This document shows positions 19,315 through 27,799 of a stretch of 49,367 nt of DNA, in pieces (positions within the stretch are counted from its first letter, which is position 1; each line of letters begins with the position of its first letter). A program made the position numbers and the translations under genes. The DNA is from JBGPIK01 sp041484845 (lineage in GTDB: Bacteria; Desulfobacterota; Binatia; UBA9968). The DNA lies in assembly GCA_041484845.1 (NCBI GenBank), contig JBGPIK010000006.1:1-49367 (forward strand), read 5' to 3'. Below the pieces are notes generated by a model, which was given only the letters and a program-made list of their open reading frames with translations, did not search any database and was not told the origin of the DNA.

Positions 19315-20664
19315 ATGCGCATAGCCATCACAACGTTAGGTTGTAAGATCAACCAGTATGATTCCGCGGTGATTCAAAATCGTTTGGAAGCGCGCCATTC
19401 CTTTGTGCGATTCGACGAACCTGCGGATTGCTACATCATCAATACTTGCACAGTGACCGACCGCGCCGATTGGGAGGCCCGCCAGCTTGTGCGGCGCGCC
19501 AAACGCTTGAGTCCCCAGGCCAAAGTCTTGGTCACGGGTTGTTATGCTCAGGTGAATCCGCAGGACGTCGCTCGCGTCCCCGGTGTCGACTATGTCATTG
19601 GGCTCAATCGCTTGGACGATCTGCTCGACTGCGTGATTACAACGGGGAATAACGAAGCCGTGAAAATTGCGGTAGGCGATGTCAAGCGCGAGCGCGTGGT
19701 CAGCGTCCTCGGGACGCGCGCGCTGCCGGGTCACACGCGCGCCTTTGTGAAAGTCCAGGAAGGCTGTAATTTCACGTGTACGTACTGCATCATTCCGACG
19801 GCGCGCGGTTTAAGTCGCAGCGTTACGGCCGGGGAAGTTCTCGATCAGGTGCGCCGGCTGGCGGACTCTGGCTACATGGAGATCGTCCTTACCGGGATTC
19901 ATCTCGGCAGTTACGGTCATGACCTAAGGCCGAAAATCGACCTGACGGCGTTGCTGGAGATGATTGTGGAAAGCGGCCTTGTCCGGCGCGTGCGCTTGAG
20001 CTCGCTCGATCCGCGCGAGGTTTCTGACCGTTTAATCGGCTTAATCGCCGCCGGCGATCCCGTGTGCCCGCACCTGCACATTTGCGCGCAAGCGGGTGAC
20101 GACGAGATCTTGAAACAAATGCGGCGCAATTACGACACCCATTATTATCGCGATCTCCTATTTAGGGTACGCGAACGGCTGCCGGAAGCCGCTTTGGGCA
20201 GCGATATTATTGTCGGCTTCCCAGGCGAAAGCGACGCGCGTTTCGCCCGGTCGCTGGAATTTTTTACCGCGCTGCCGCTTACCTATTTTCACGTATTCCC
20301 CTATTCCACGCGCCGCGGGACCGCTGCAACTTCGTTGCCGGAGCAAGTGCCGGCGCAGGTAAAGAAAGCGCGTGCTCGACAGATGCGCGAATTGGGTCGA
20401 AACAAGAAAAGCGCTTTTTGCCATGACTTTATCGGGCGGCGACTCGCGGTTCTCGTCGAAAAGAAGCGCGACGAGAAAACCGGTTATCATCGGGGATTTA
20501 GCCGAAATTATCTGCCCGTCACCGTGCGCGCGGGCAATAGCCTGGTCAACCGAGAAGTCGCGGTCACTGTCGATTCCCTTGACGGCGAATGGTTGGTAGG
20601 AACCGCGGTCGATAGCCGCGCCGATGAGGGCGACCGCCCAAGCGGGCTCGTCATGAATTCGTAG
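19315..20664 (+). CDS. mtaB: tRNA threonylcarbamoyladenosine methylthiotransferase MtaB
   Basis: A 449-residue radical-SAM methylthiotransferase that probably converts t6A37 to ms2t6A. The N-terminal UPF0004 domain has Cys in TTLGCKINQYDS, INTCTVT and TGCYAQ, holding the auxiliary cluster. The radical-SAM triad is Cys151, Cys155 and Cys158 (CNFTCTYCIIP). GIHLGSYGHDL and a TRAM-like C-terminus follow. GCKINQ-YDS points to MtaB rather than MiaB (GCqmN). ATG at 19315 is preferred to an upstream TTG. It may act with TsaE encoded nearby, in the same modification route. Confidence 0.9.
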   Translation: MRIAITTLGCKINQYDSAVIQNRLEARHSFVRFDEPADCYIINTCTVTDRADWEARQLVRRAKRLSPQAKVLVTGCYAQVNPQDVARVPGVDYVIGLNRLDDLLDCVITTGNNEAVKIAVGDVKRERVVSVLGTRALPGHTRAFVKVQEGCNFTCTYCIIPTARGLSRSVTAGEVLDQVRRLADSGYMEIVLTGIHLGSYGHDLRPKIDLTALLEMIVESGLVRRVRLSSLDPREVSDRLIGLIAAGDPVCPHLHICAQAGDDEILKQMRRNYDTHYYRDLLFRVRERLPEAALGSDIIVGFPGESDARFARSLEFFTALPLTYFHVFPYSTRRGTAATSLPEQVPAQVKKARARQMRELGRNKKSAFCHDFIGRRLAVLVEKKRDEKTGYHRGFSRNYLPVTVRAGNSLVNREVAVTVDSLDGEWLVGTAVDSRADEGDRPSGLVMNS

Positions 20665-20667
20665 CAG

Positions 20668-21381
20668 GTGGCATTGAAGGATCATCCACAGCTTGCCCTG
20701 TTGCAGAAGGAGCTGGGGTATACCTTCTCGGATTCCGCTCTTCTCGTGCGCTCTTTAACGCACGTTTCGTACGAGCGGAATAAGGAAGGTGGCCACAATG
20801 AAGTCCTGGAATTCCTCGGCGACGCGGTCCTCGATCTCGCCGTCAGTGACCTGCTGATCCGCCATCATCCAACAAAGAGCGAAGGCGATTTGTCGCGCAT
20901 GCGCGCCGCGCTCGTCAATTCATCCGTGCTGGCGGAAAAGGCGACAATCCTTAAACTCGGTTCTTTGCTCCGTTTGGGCAAAGGAGAAGAACGGAGCGGC
21001 GGTCGAACCAAGCCTTCCATTCTGGCGGGCGCTTTCGAAGCGCTTTTGGGAGCGGTTTATGAGGACGGTGGTTACCTAGCGTCGCGCCAGCTAGTCGAGC
21101 GCTCCTTCGCTGCGGATTTCAAGGACAAAAAACTCGGGCAGCAGGATTACAAGACGCGATTGCAAGAGATCAGCCAGATGCTTTTTCATGCTCCGCCCAT
21201 TTACCGGTTGATCTCCGAGAGCGGTCCGGATCATGATAAGTGCTTCGTCACTGAAATCGCCGTGGGCGGCAAAGTGTTTGGGAACGGGCAGGGCAAAACC
21301 AAAAAGCAGTCGGAGCAGGAAGCCGCGAAAAGGGCGCTACGAGAATTGCAGCAAAAGGGCTCGGCGGATGGCGAAGTCTGA
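20668..21381 (+). CDS. rnc: Ribonuclease III
   Basis: A 237-residue double-strand-specific RNase that processes rRNA precursors and other structured RNAs. The signature NEVLEFLGDAVLDLAVSDLL holds catalytic acids, and a second acidic set lies in AGAFEALLGAVYEDGG. The C-terminal dsRNA-binding domain (about 160-230) ends GKTKKQSEQEAAKRALRELQ. It starts with GTG four bases after the mtaB stop; a TTG two codons later is an alternative. It ends the housekeeping cluster. Confidence 0.95.
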   Translation: MALKDHPQLALLQKELGYTFSDSALLVRSLTHVSYERNKEGGHNEVLEFLGDAVLDLAVSDLLIRHHPTKSEGDLSRMRAALVNSSVLAEKATILKLGSLLRLGKGEERSGGRTKPSILAGAFEALLGAVYEDGGYLASRQLVERSFAADFKDKKLGQQDYKTRLQEISQMLFHAPPIYRLISESGPDHDKCFVTEIAVGGKVFGNGQGKTKKQSEQEAAKRALRELQQKGSADGEV

Positions 21382-21620
21382 TTCGACGCATTTTCTCCGT
21401 GCCGCGCGCATGCTCGATGCGCTCATCGTCCCGGCGCTGGCGGCATGTACGGCGGCATCGTGAAGCTAGGGCCCGATACCGTTGTGGTAAAACCCTTACC
21501 CCATCGGTGCCTGAATGGCGATCGGCCAGCGATACAGTTCCGACGGACGAAAAGCTGTGCACGCAATGATTTAACTCGGGCTTCCATATTTGGTAAAATT
21601 CATTTGAGGAGGTGAGGATT

Positions 21621-22208
21621 ATGGCACGGATAAAAGGGGTAAACAAAGACGACGCGCCGGCCGATCTGCGAGCGATGTTTGAGGAGCAAGAAAAACGTTA
21701 TGGTGTGGCGCTGAATAACGCGCCGATCTATGCGCTAAGGCCGACGATACGCAGAGGAGTCCAAGCTCTTGCCGAAGGAATCGATCAATCAGGGCTGATC
21801 GAGCGAGATTTGCGTCATCTGGTTTGTCTTAAGACGGCGAGTATCAACGGCTGTCCGTATTGAATTGATCTGAATGCATCCAGTGGGATGCAAAAGGGCG
21901 CATCAGCCGAAAAAGTGGAAGCCGTGTTGGGCAACTACAAAAAGAGCGGTCTCTTGTCGGCTCGCGAGCGCGTCGCTCTCGAACTGGCCGAACGCATGAC
22001 TTACACGAACAAGCGAGTGACGAACAAGTTTTTTCGCCGTCTGCAAAAATATTTCACCGACGAAGAACTCGTCGAACTGACCGCGGTCATCGCGCTGGAG
22101 AACTTCCGCAGCAAATTTAATCCGGTCTTCGCCATCGAGTCGCATAACTTCTGCCCGTTACCGGCGGTCCAAGCCGCCGCAAGCGCGGCCACCCAACGGC
22201 TGGCCTGA
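21621..22208 (+). CDS. AhpD/CMD-family peroxidase-like protein, predicted selenoprotein (Sec81 at in-frame TGA)
   Basis: A carboxymuconolactone decarboxylase-fold protein of 195 residues if the TGA at 21861-21863 is read through. Upstream residues end RHLVCLKTASINGCPY. The same frame continues IDLNASSGMQKGASAEKVEA to a normal stop at 22208. AhpD/CMD proteins have a redox CxxC here (typically CxYC-ID), so TGA falls exactly on the second cysteine, giving Cys78-Pro-Tyr-Sec81. A perfect stem-loop starts 12 nt after the TGA (see 21875-21892). ATG at 21621 has an AGGAGGTG site. Likely role: thiol/selenol peroxidase or disulfide chemistry. Alternatives: a nonsense mutation or sequencing error at that cysteine. 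Selenocysteine synthesis genes are not in the window. Confidence 0.8.
21875..21892 (+). promoter_or_regulatory. Candidate bacterial SECIS element
   Basis: TGCATCC-AGTG-GGATGCA forms a perfect 7-bp stem with a four-base loop. The loop's guanine is the second loop base and lies 20 nt after the TGA. Bacterial SECIS elements recognised by SelB have a stem-loop directly after the UGA, a G among the first two loop bases, and a UGA-to-loop distance of roughly 16-37 nt. All three hold here. It lies within the coding sequence, as bacterial SECIS elements do. Confidence 0.75.
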
Positions 22209-22243
22209 CCGTAGAGCGGAGCCTTAGGATTGGCCGAACGCCG

Positions 22244-22690
22244 ATGACCAAAATATCAAATGGCCGGATGGCCAAGAGCCGTGTCGCACCGAGGGAGGGG
22301 TGGGTGCTCTACGACGGTTACTGCGGCTTTTGCAGTCGTTGGGTACCGTTTTTTCGAGAGACACTCGAGCGCCGCGGTTTTGCGATCGCACCGCTCCAAT
22401 CCGAGTGGGTCGCCGAAAAACTACGCCTGTCGCCAGACGAGCTGACAGCAGATGTGCGTTTGCTACTGGTTAACGGTCGGCAGCTACGCGGGCCTGATGT
22501 CTACCGCTACGTCATGAGGCGTATCGGGTGGACTATGCCGCTTTATTTCCTTTCGGTTTTGCCGATTTTGTGCAGGCTTTTTGATGCCGGTTATCGGGCG
22601 ATCGCCGAAAACCGTTACCACTTATCCGGTCATTGCGGCGTACCTGGCATGAAAGAAACGAATTCAATACAAACCCGCCAAAAAAGCTAA
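22244..22690 (+). CDS. Thiol-disulfide oxidoreductase, DCC/DUF393 family
   Basis: A 148-residue thioredoxin-like protein. The family signature YDGYCGFCSRWVPFF is near the N-terminus, with the redox pair Cys27 and Cys30. RGPDVYRYVMRRIGW and a hydrophobic MPLYFLSVLPILCRLF segment follow, as usual for DCC proteins. It begins 36 bp after the predicted selenoprotein on the same strand, so the two may be co-transcribed, and the DCC protein could reduce or accept electrons from the CPYU centre (inference). Start uncertain: ATG at 22244 or 22268. Confidence 0.85.
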   Translation: MTKISNGRMAKSRVAPREGWVLYDGYCGFCSRWVPFFRETLERRGFAIAPLQSEWVAEKLRLSPDELTADVRLLLVNGRQLRGPDVYRYVMRRIGWTMPLYFLSVLPILCRLFDAGYRAIAENRYHLSGHCGVPGMKETNSIQTRQKS

Positions 22691-22855
22691 AGGCGCTCGA
22701 ATCGAGAACATCAGCCGGAACTTCAAGTTGGAACCGTGCGCTCCCCAGGCTTAAGGTTGAACGGCCTTCTGCCGATGATCATCTCGAGGCGCAGCCAGAT
22801 GAATTCCACGGTAGAAAGTTCAGCTTAAGAAAAAGTTCGAAAGTACTTCCGCTAC

Positions 22856-23638
22856 GTGGTGGAGCATCACAAATTGCCGTCATTGCCGGCCGTTGCCGGT
22901 AAGGTCTTGCAGATGATTCAGGACCCTGACTTAAACGTTCAAGAGCTGTCTCGTATTCTTTCCGATGACGCGGCATTGGCTGGACGGGTTCTTGCCGTCG
23001 CTCGTTCGCCGTATTATGCGCAGCGCAATTTGCCGACGACTTTGGTGGGAGCGGTTAAAGTGTTGGGGTTTCGGACCCTGAGCGATGTGGTCATGGCTAC
23101 TGCAACCCACAGCCTTTATATAAAGGGCAACGAGATTTCGGAAAAACTGTGGAATCGCTCGCTGGGAGTCGCGCTGGCCACGCGAATTTTTTGCGGGCAG
23201 ACATGACCTCGCGATCGTGATCACGCATTCTTGGCGGGATTGATGCATGACGTCGGCGAAATGGTCTTGGTCCATGGCGATCCGCGCGGATTCGCGATGC
23301 TGGCTCACGATGCTCAAGCGAGCCAGCGTCAACTCAAGGACAAAGAGCAAGAGAGCTACGGATTCGATCACACTCACGTGGGAGTGACTCTGCTTGAGGC
23401 TTGGAACATCGATTCACAAATGAAAGAGGCGAATATCAACCATCATAACTATGAAGCGGCGGGAAAAGATCCGAAGGCTCTGGCCGCCAGTCTGGTGTGT
23501 GCCGACTACCTGGCTTTCAAGGCGGATCGCGGTTTCTTTTCGCAACCCCCGTTACCTGAGGCGGAGTTAATGAGCGCTTTCGGCTGCGAAGATGAGGCAG
23601 CCCTTGAAGAGCTGGTTCAAGAGGTTCGCGCTTCCTAG
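22856..23638 (+). pseudogene. HDOD-domain protein interrupted by in-frame TGA
   Basis: A single frame encodes an HDOD output-domain protein of about 260 codons. The N-terminal part has KLPSLPAVAGKVLQMIQDPD and LSDDAALAGRVLAVARSPYY. The C-terminal part has HAFLAGLMHDVGEMVLVHGD. Codon 117 (23204-23206) is TGA, after FCGQT and before PRDRDH. The family has no conserved cysteine at this point and I see no SECIS-like loop, so a CGA-to-TGA nonsense change is the simplest reading. HDOD proteins are signalling or regulatory proteins of the HD superfamily without phosphodiesterase motifs. The start is GTG at 22856, the first start codon after an in-frame TAA. Confidence 0.75.
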
Positions 23639-23689
23639 GATGAGGAAAGCTCGCTGTTCACGAAGGCTTGACCCATCGTGCAAATCGTT

Positions 23690-24580
23690 TCAAGCGAGCC
23701 CCATCGCTCGGGCCGGGTTCGTGCAAGCAACCATTCTAACTTCTTTTTTGCTTAATCCGCCTTCGTGCAGCATGCCCAAGTACATACGCAAGAGCTCGGC
23801 GGGATTCGGACTGTAAGGACGAAAGTAGTCGGTGCTGGCAATGACTTGCCTTAGGCCGATTTCACGAAACTGCTGGACAAGCTCAGGCGAGTCCATCCGG
23901 CCGGGAGCCAAAGCGTTCCAACAAGCCTCGAGATATGCGCCCATTTCCGCGGCGCGTTTCATCGCGTCCAAGGGCATGCCAATGATGTGCGTTTGCACGT
24001 GGTTGACGATGAGCCGGTGGCTGTATTTCATGTCGCGCGCCGCTTCGATGAAGGCCAGGGATTCTTGCCACGAGACATGACCCATGCCAAGGGTTAGACC
24101 GTGCGCCTTGCAGGCTTCCAGAATTTCATGGCCGCGCGGAATTAGCTTTCCTTTTTCGTCGAGAAAGTAGTAGTTCGGGTTTTCTAGTTGAGCGTGGCTC
24201 TTGTAGTAAGATTTCAGTCTGTGACTGAAGCCTTTGCGTTCCACGTCATTGCGCGCGCTCCAAGTCGGTAGAAAAACCATTTTGCCGCCAAGCTCAGCGC
24301 ACGACTCGACGATGCAAGGATTGGGTCCGCCGGCGGTGATATTGAGGGTGACGCTCGACCAGAGCGCGACTTTAGTTTGCGCCGACGCCAAAATGTACGG
24401 CACGACATTGGCCGTCGGCCACCAGTGAGATTTTAGCACCACGCCGCGCATGCCCATGGCTTCGGCTTTAGGCAGCCAGTCAAATTCGGGCTCGCGCTTT
24501 CGTTGGTTTGCGGAAAATTCAAAATCGATATGGCAGTGGACGTCGATCACGTCCTGCATCATTTCGTCATAGAGTGTCAC
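23690..24580 (-). CDS. Amidohydrolase-like metal-dependent hydrolase (DUF6282-like)
   Basis: A 296-residue TIM-barrel hydrolase-like protein. DVIDVHCHIDFEF gives the N-terminal HxH metal site. GMRGVVLKSHWWPTANVV has the likely lysine ligand. LGMGHVSWQES, LIVNHVQTHIIGMP and IASTDYFRP give later His and Asp sites. GTG at 24580 is preferred: GGGAGA lies about nine bases upstream and the HxH motif then sits close to the N-terminus, as expected. A longer frame would prepend an Arg-rich non-conserved leader. It lies 23 bp downstream of an NMT1-type binding protein, probably in one operon. Substrate unknown. Confidence 0.8.
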   Translation of the reverse strand: MTLYDEMMQDVIDVHCHIDFEFSANQRKREPEFDWLPKAEAMGMRGVVLKSHWWPTANVVPYILASAQTKVALWSSVTLNITAGGPNPCIVESCAELGGKMVFLPTWSARNDVERKGFSHRLKSYYKSHAQLENPNYYFLDEKGKLIPRGHEILEACKAHGLTLGMGHVSWQESLAFIEAARDMKYSHRLIVNHVQTHIIGMPLDAMKRAAEMGAYLEACWNALAPGRMDSPELVQQFREIGLRQVIASTDYFRPYSPNPAELLRMYLGMLHEGGLSKKEVRMVACTNPARAMGLA

Positions 24581-24603
24581 GATGGTCTTCTCCCGTAGTC
24601 GTA

Positions 24604-25617
24604 TTATGCATGGCAGGCGCCGAGAAACGACTTCATCGCCGGATCGGCAAGCACTTCCTGCATGAGCGAATAATCGGTCACACTGTCGATGTCGAATGTT
24701 TTCGCGCGCTCGCCGAGGTCCGGCCTCACCTCGCCAAATACGGCAACTGCGGCTTTTAGAGCGTCTCGATTCGGACTGATGTCCTTCGGAAAGTAACCAA
24801 GCATCATGTCGTAAGCTTCGTTGAGCGACCGGTTTGTTCGCAACCCTTTGGCCATGGCGGCGAGCGCGGTCTTCTTGTCGCATTTATAGACATGCAGTGC
24901 CTCGGTCATGGCCTTCAGATATTGAATCACCGCGGGGCGCTTATTTTGCAACGCGGGTAGCGATGCCGAAAATCCGGTGAACGGATAGGGAATGGGCCTC
25001 AGGGAAAAATCATGAATCAATTTGAAACCCTTCGACATCATAATGCTTGCTTCCGGTTCCTGAAAGACCGATGCGTCAATGATCCCCGATTGTAACGCTG
25101 CAAGCCGGTCGGGCTGCCCGCCGACTTGTAGGATGCGAATATCCTTGTCGGGATTCAGTCCTTTAGCTTTGGCAAACAGACGCATGGAAAAATCGCTCGG
25201 TGAGCCAAAGCGGCTGATGCCGTAGCGCCCGCCTCTGGGCGACTCGACTAACTCGGCCTTGCCGACGACTTTAAACGGGAACGTGTTCACCAGGCTGCCG
25301 ATGACCTTGAGCCGCGGTCCCGCCTGCAAGGCGCTCAAAATCACCGATCCTTCATCAGCGTCCAAGACATCAGCATCGCCGCCGATTCCCGCCTGAATCG
25401 CAAGCGAAGCGCCGCCGATGGAGACGACGCGAGCATCGAGCCCGTGTTTTCTGAACAGGTTCTGTTCCTTGGCGATGTAGAGAGGCGTTTTTGCAGCCGC
25501 GACGGCATCGACGACCAAGGTCAAAACGGTCGGCGCCTGCGCGGCGAGCGCATTGCCGGCGCCAAGCAGAAGCGCAACGGTTATGAGTGGCCATTTCAGC
25601 CTGGTTCTAAGCTTCAT
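24604..25617 (-). CDS. NMT1/SsuA-type ABC transporter substrate-binding protein
   Basis: A 337-residue periplasmic binding protein. ATG at 25617 follows a GGAGG site and starts a clear signal peptide (MKLRTRLKWPLITVALLLGA with cleavage near ALAAQ). The mature part opens with TLVVDAVAAAKTPLYIAKEQ and NLFRKHGLDARVV, the pattern of NMT1/THI5-like proteins. GRYGISRFGSPSDFSMRLFA and a FQEPEAS motif follow. No permease or ATPase is nearby. It is probably co-transcribed with the hydrolase at 23690, suggesting a shared ligand. Confidence 0.88.
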   Translation of the reverse strand: MKLRTRLKWPLITVALLLGAGNALAAQAPTVLTLVVDAVAAAKTPLYIAKEQNLFRKHGLDARVVSIGGASLAIQAGIGGDADVLDADEGSVILSALQAGPRLKVIGSLVNTFPFKVVGKAELVESPRGGRYGISRFGSPSDFSMRLFAKAKGLNPDKDIRILQVGGQPDRLAALQSGIIDASVFQEPEASIMMSKGFKLIHDFSLRPIPYPFTGFSASLPALQNKRPAVIQYLKAMTEALHVYKCDKKTALAAMAKGLRTNRSLNEAYDMMLGYFPKDISPNRDALKAAVAVFGEVRPDLGERAKTFDIDSVTDYSLMQEVLADPAMKSFLGACHA

Positions 25618-25678
25618 GAGCGACCTCCGCGATTTACGATCAATCCATGAACGGCGAAATTCAGCTCCGCAACATGAT

Positions 25679-26959
25679 CTATCCGGCTTGGACCTGTTTT
25701 CCCAGGCAGCAGCGTTTGTACTTCTTGCCGCTGCCGCAGGGACACGGATCGTTGCGCCCGGCTTGTCGGACGAAAGTCCGGGCATCGGCGGCACGCACGA
25801 TTTCCATGAGTTTTTCAATCGGCTCGCCCGTGTCCACGATCTCGGCGAACTTGGCAAAATAAGGTTTGCTGTGTGTAAAGAACCGCTTCAGCCCGGCGCA
25901 GAGGTAATTCAGTCCCGGTTCGCCGTCCGGTGTCGTGATGATGCGGTCTTTCGGGCAGCCCCCGTTGCACATGTTCAGCACTTCGCAGCTGCGGCAATAA
26001 CGCGGCAAGCTCGTCCACTTGCGCTCGCCAAACGCGCGTTGCGCGGGATGCTCAACCAGTTCGGCCAGGGTCTGCTCGTAGATGTTGCCGATTTTATATT
26101 CCGGCGAGACGTAGTGGTCGCAGGAATAAAAATCGCCGTTGTGCTCGACCACCGGCACGTCGCCGCAGGTCTCGCGGAAAATGCACAGGGCATGCTCCAT
26201 GCCGAGAAACGGCCGCACCGATTCATCGAAAAGCTGAATGAAAATTTTGCCGATGTCGTTGCGCACCCACTCGTCAAAAATCGTGCAGAGGAATTCGCCA
26301 TAGGCCGCAGCGGGAACCGAGCGCGGATTGACCGTGCCTTGCGGATCGTTGTTGCGTTCCACGAGCGGGAGAAATTGGAGATACTCCCCGCCGATGTCTT
26401 TGAAATAGCGGTAAACCTGGGTCGGGTGCTCTACATTGAAGTCATGGACCACGCAAAGAAGGTCGACGTGAACTTTAGCTTTGCGGAGCATGTGGAAGGC
26501 CTGCACCACTTGTTTATGGGTCGGCTTTTGTCCTTTGGTCACGCGGTAATGATCGTGCATTTCCTTCGGCCCATCGAGGCTGAGGCCAATATAAAAATTT
26601 TCTTTAGCGAGAAACTCGCACCATTCCTCGTTAATCGTCGTGCCGTTGGTTTGTATGCCGTTAATGACCTTTTTATCCGCCGGGAGATGTTTCTTCTGCA
26701 GCTCGACCGCTTTGCGAAAGAAGTCGACGCCGAGCAGTGTGGGCTCACCGCCGTGCCACGAGAAGCTGACGATCTCCTTCGGGGTCGCCTGGATATGCTG
26801 TACGATATACCGCTCCAGGGTTTCATCGCTGAGGCGGAAATTCGTCCCCTTGGGGTAGAGATCTTCTTTTTTTAAGTAATAGCAGTAATGACAATCGAGG
26901 TTACAAATCGCCCCGATCGTTTTCACCATAATTTGAAACTCACGCGCCGCAGTTTCCAA
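25679..26959 (-). CDS. Radical SAM/SPASM protein, anaerobic sulfatase maturase-like, with C-terminal SEC-C motif
   Basis: A 426-residue radical-SAM enzyme. The triad Cys19, Cys23 and Cys26 lies in CNLDCHYCYYLKKEDLYP. SWHGGEPTLLG and IQTNGTTINEEWCEFL follow. The SPASM half carries cysteines in SCDHYVSPEYKIGN and CRSCEVLNMCNGGCPKDR for two auxiliary clusters. This layout matches anSME enzymes, which oxidise a Cys or Ser to formylglycine in sulfatases. The last 25 residues (NDPCPCGSGKKYKRCC) are a SEC-C zinc motif, an appended module. TTG at 26959 is chosen because GGAGGT stands six bases upstream. No sulfatase gene is in the window, so the substrate is open. Confidence 0.88.
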   Translation of the reverse strand: METAAREFQIMVKTIGAICNLDCHYCYYLKKEDLYPKGTNFRLSDETLERYIVQHIQATPKEIVSFSWHGGEPTLLGVDFFRKAVELQKKHLPADKKVINGIQTNGTTINEEWCEFLAKENFYIGLSLDGPKEMHDHYRVTKGQKPTHKQVVQAFHMLRKAKVHVDLLCVVHDFNVEHPTQVYRYFKDIGGEYLQFLPLVERNNDPQGTVNPRSVPAAAYGEFLCTIFDEWVRNDIGKIFIQLFDESVRPFLGMEHALCIFRETCGDVPVVEHNGDFYSCDHYVSPEYKIGNIYEQTLAELVEHPAQRAFGERKWTSLPRYCRSCEVLNMCNGGCPKDRIITTPDGEPGLNYLCAGLKRFFTHSKPYFAKFAEIVDTGEPIEKLMEIVRAADARTFVRQAGRNDPCPCGSGKKYKRCCLGKQVQAG

Positions 26960-27158
26960 AGGGATACCTCCGAATAGAGACGAAAGCCCGCCAGTGCTAG
27001 CCACAGGAGAGGAAGCGTGGGCTTTGAGGAACTCTACTGAAAAAAAACGCGGATGTCATCACCTGCACAAGACAGATTTTGGACTATAGGGTGATTGGAC
27101 TGGGCTGTGCAATAGTGCGGCGAGAATCCGCCACGGTGCTTGAAGTTTGGCACCGGGT

Positions 27159-27177
27159 GTATATTATATCCATATAC
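27159..27177. promoter_or_regulatory. Inverted-repeat operator upstream of brnTA
   Basis: GTATAT (27159-27164) and ATATAC (27172-27177) form a perfect inverted repeat around TATATCC, 20 bp before the brnT start. It is AT-rich and overlaps the plausible -10 region (TTGGCA lies upstream). BrnA antitoxins autorepress through such sites; the assignment is inferred from position. Confidence 0.4.
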
Positions 27178-27196
27178 AACGGCGTCGCGGCCTCTT

Positions 27197-27511
27197 ATGA
27201 TCGACTTCAGCAAAATCACCGGGTTTGAGTGGGACGATGGGAATCGCGATAAGAATCGGGACGCCCACAAAGTCGCATGGTGGGAAATCGAAGAGGCCTT
27301 TTTCCACCAACCACTCGTCGTTGCACCCGACGCTTCCCATTCCGATCGCGAAGTTCGGTTTCATGCTCTGGGTCATTCCAAGGCGGGACGATTCCTACAG
27401 GTTGTATTTACTATCCGTGGCACAAAAATTCGAGCGATCTCCGCCCGGAATATGTCCAGAAAGGAGCGAAAGATCTATGACCAAGCAGCGAAAAAAAACA
27501 CCACTCTTTAA
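27197..27511 (+). CDS. brnT: BrnT-family toxin
   Basis: A 104-residue RelE-fold ribonuclease toxin. MIDFSKITGFEWDDGNRDKN, then HKVAWWEIEEAFF and GRFLQVVFTIRGTKIRAISA and NMSRKERKIYD, is the standard BrnT pattern (FEWDexK, N..KH..s..eaee.F). ATG at 27197 is chosen from this alignment rather than an earlier ATG. The toxin precedes its antitoxin, the typical BrnTA order, and overlaps it by 35 bp. Confidence 0.9.
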   Translation: MIDFSKITGFEWDDGNRDKNRDAHKVAWWEIEEAFFHQPLVVAPDASHSDREVRFHALGHSKAGRFLQVVFTIRGTKIRAISARNMSRKERKIYDQAAKKNTTL

Positions 27512-27776
27512 ATCAGAAGACGAGGAACGAGAGTTCTGGGCGCGGCACGATTCGACGGACTATATCGACTATAGAGAGGCGAAGCGTGTCCAGTTCCCGA
27601 ATTTGAAACCATCGAGTCGGGCAATCTCCATCCGCTTGCCTGAGTCCTTGATCGAGAACATCAAGGTCCTCGCAAACCGGGAAGATGTTCCCTATCAGTC
27701 GATGATGAAAATACTTTTGGCGGAAAAAGTGACAGAAGCACTTCGGTCCCCAAAGCGGAAAAGGGCTGCCGCCTGA
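27477..27776 (+). CDS. brnA: BrnA-type CopG-fold antitoxin
   Basis: A 99-residue antitoxin. The N-terminal toxin-binding part reads PLFKSEDEEREFWARHDSTD. The C-terminal ribbon-helix-helix reads RAISIRLPESLIENIKVLAN and PYQSMMKILLAEKV. BrnA binds BrnT and represses the operon. ATG at 27477 follows AAGGAG at seven to nine bases and lies inside the end of brnT, so the two are translationally coupled. Confidence 0.88.
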   Translation: MTKQRKKTPLFKSEDEEREFWARHDSTDYIDYREAKRVQFPNLKPSSRAISIRLPESLIENIKVLANREDVPYQSMMKILLAEKVTEALRSPKRKRAAA

Positions 27777-27799
27777 TCATCGCTGTAGCAGCGATCGCC

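Noticed and set aside
22856..23638. HDOD gene as a second selenoprotein
   Set aside because: The TGA follows FCGQT at a position where HDOD proteins have no conserved cysteine. The downstream bases form only a loopless palindrome (CGTGATCACG), not a SECIS-type hairpin.
25553..26875. Forward open frame of 440 codons
   Set aside because: Antisense to the radical-SAM gene whose cysteine motifs are unmistakable.
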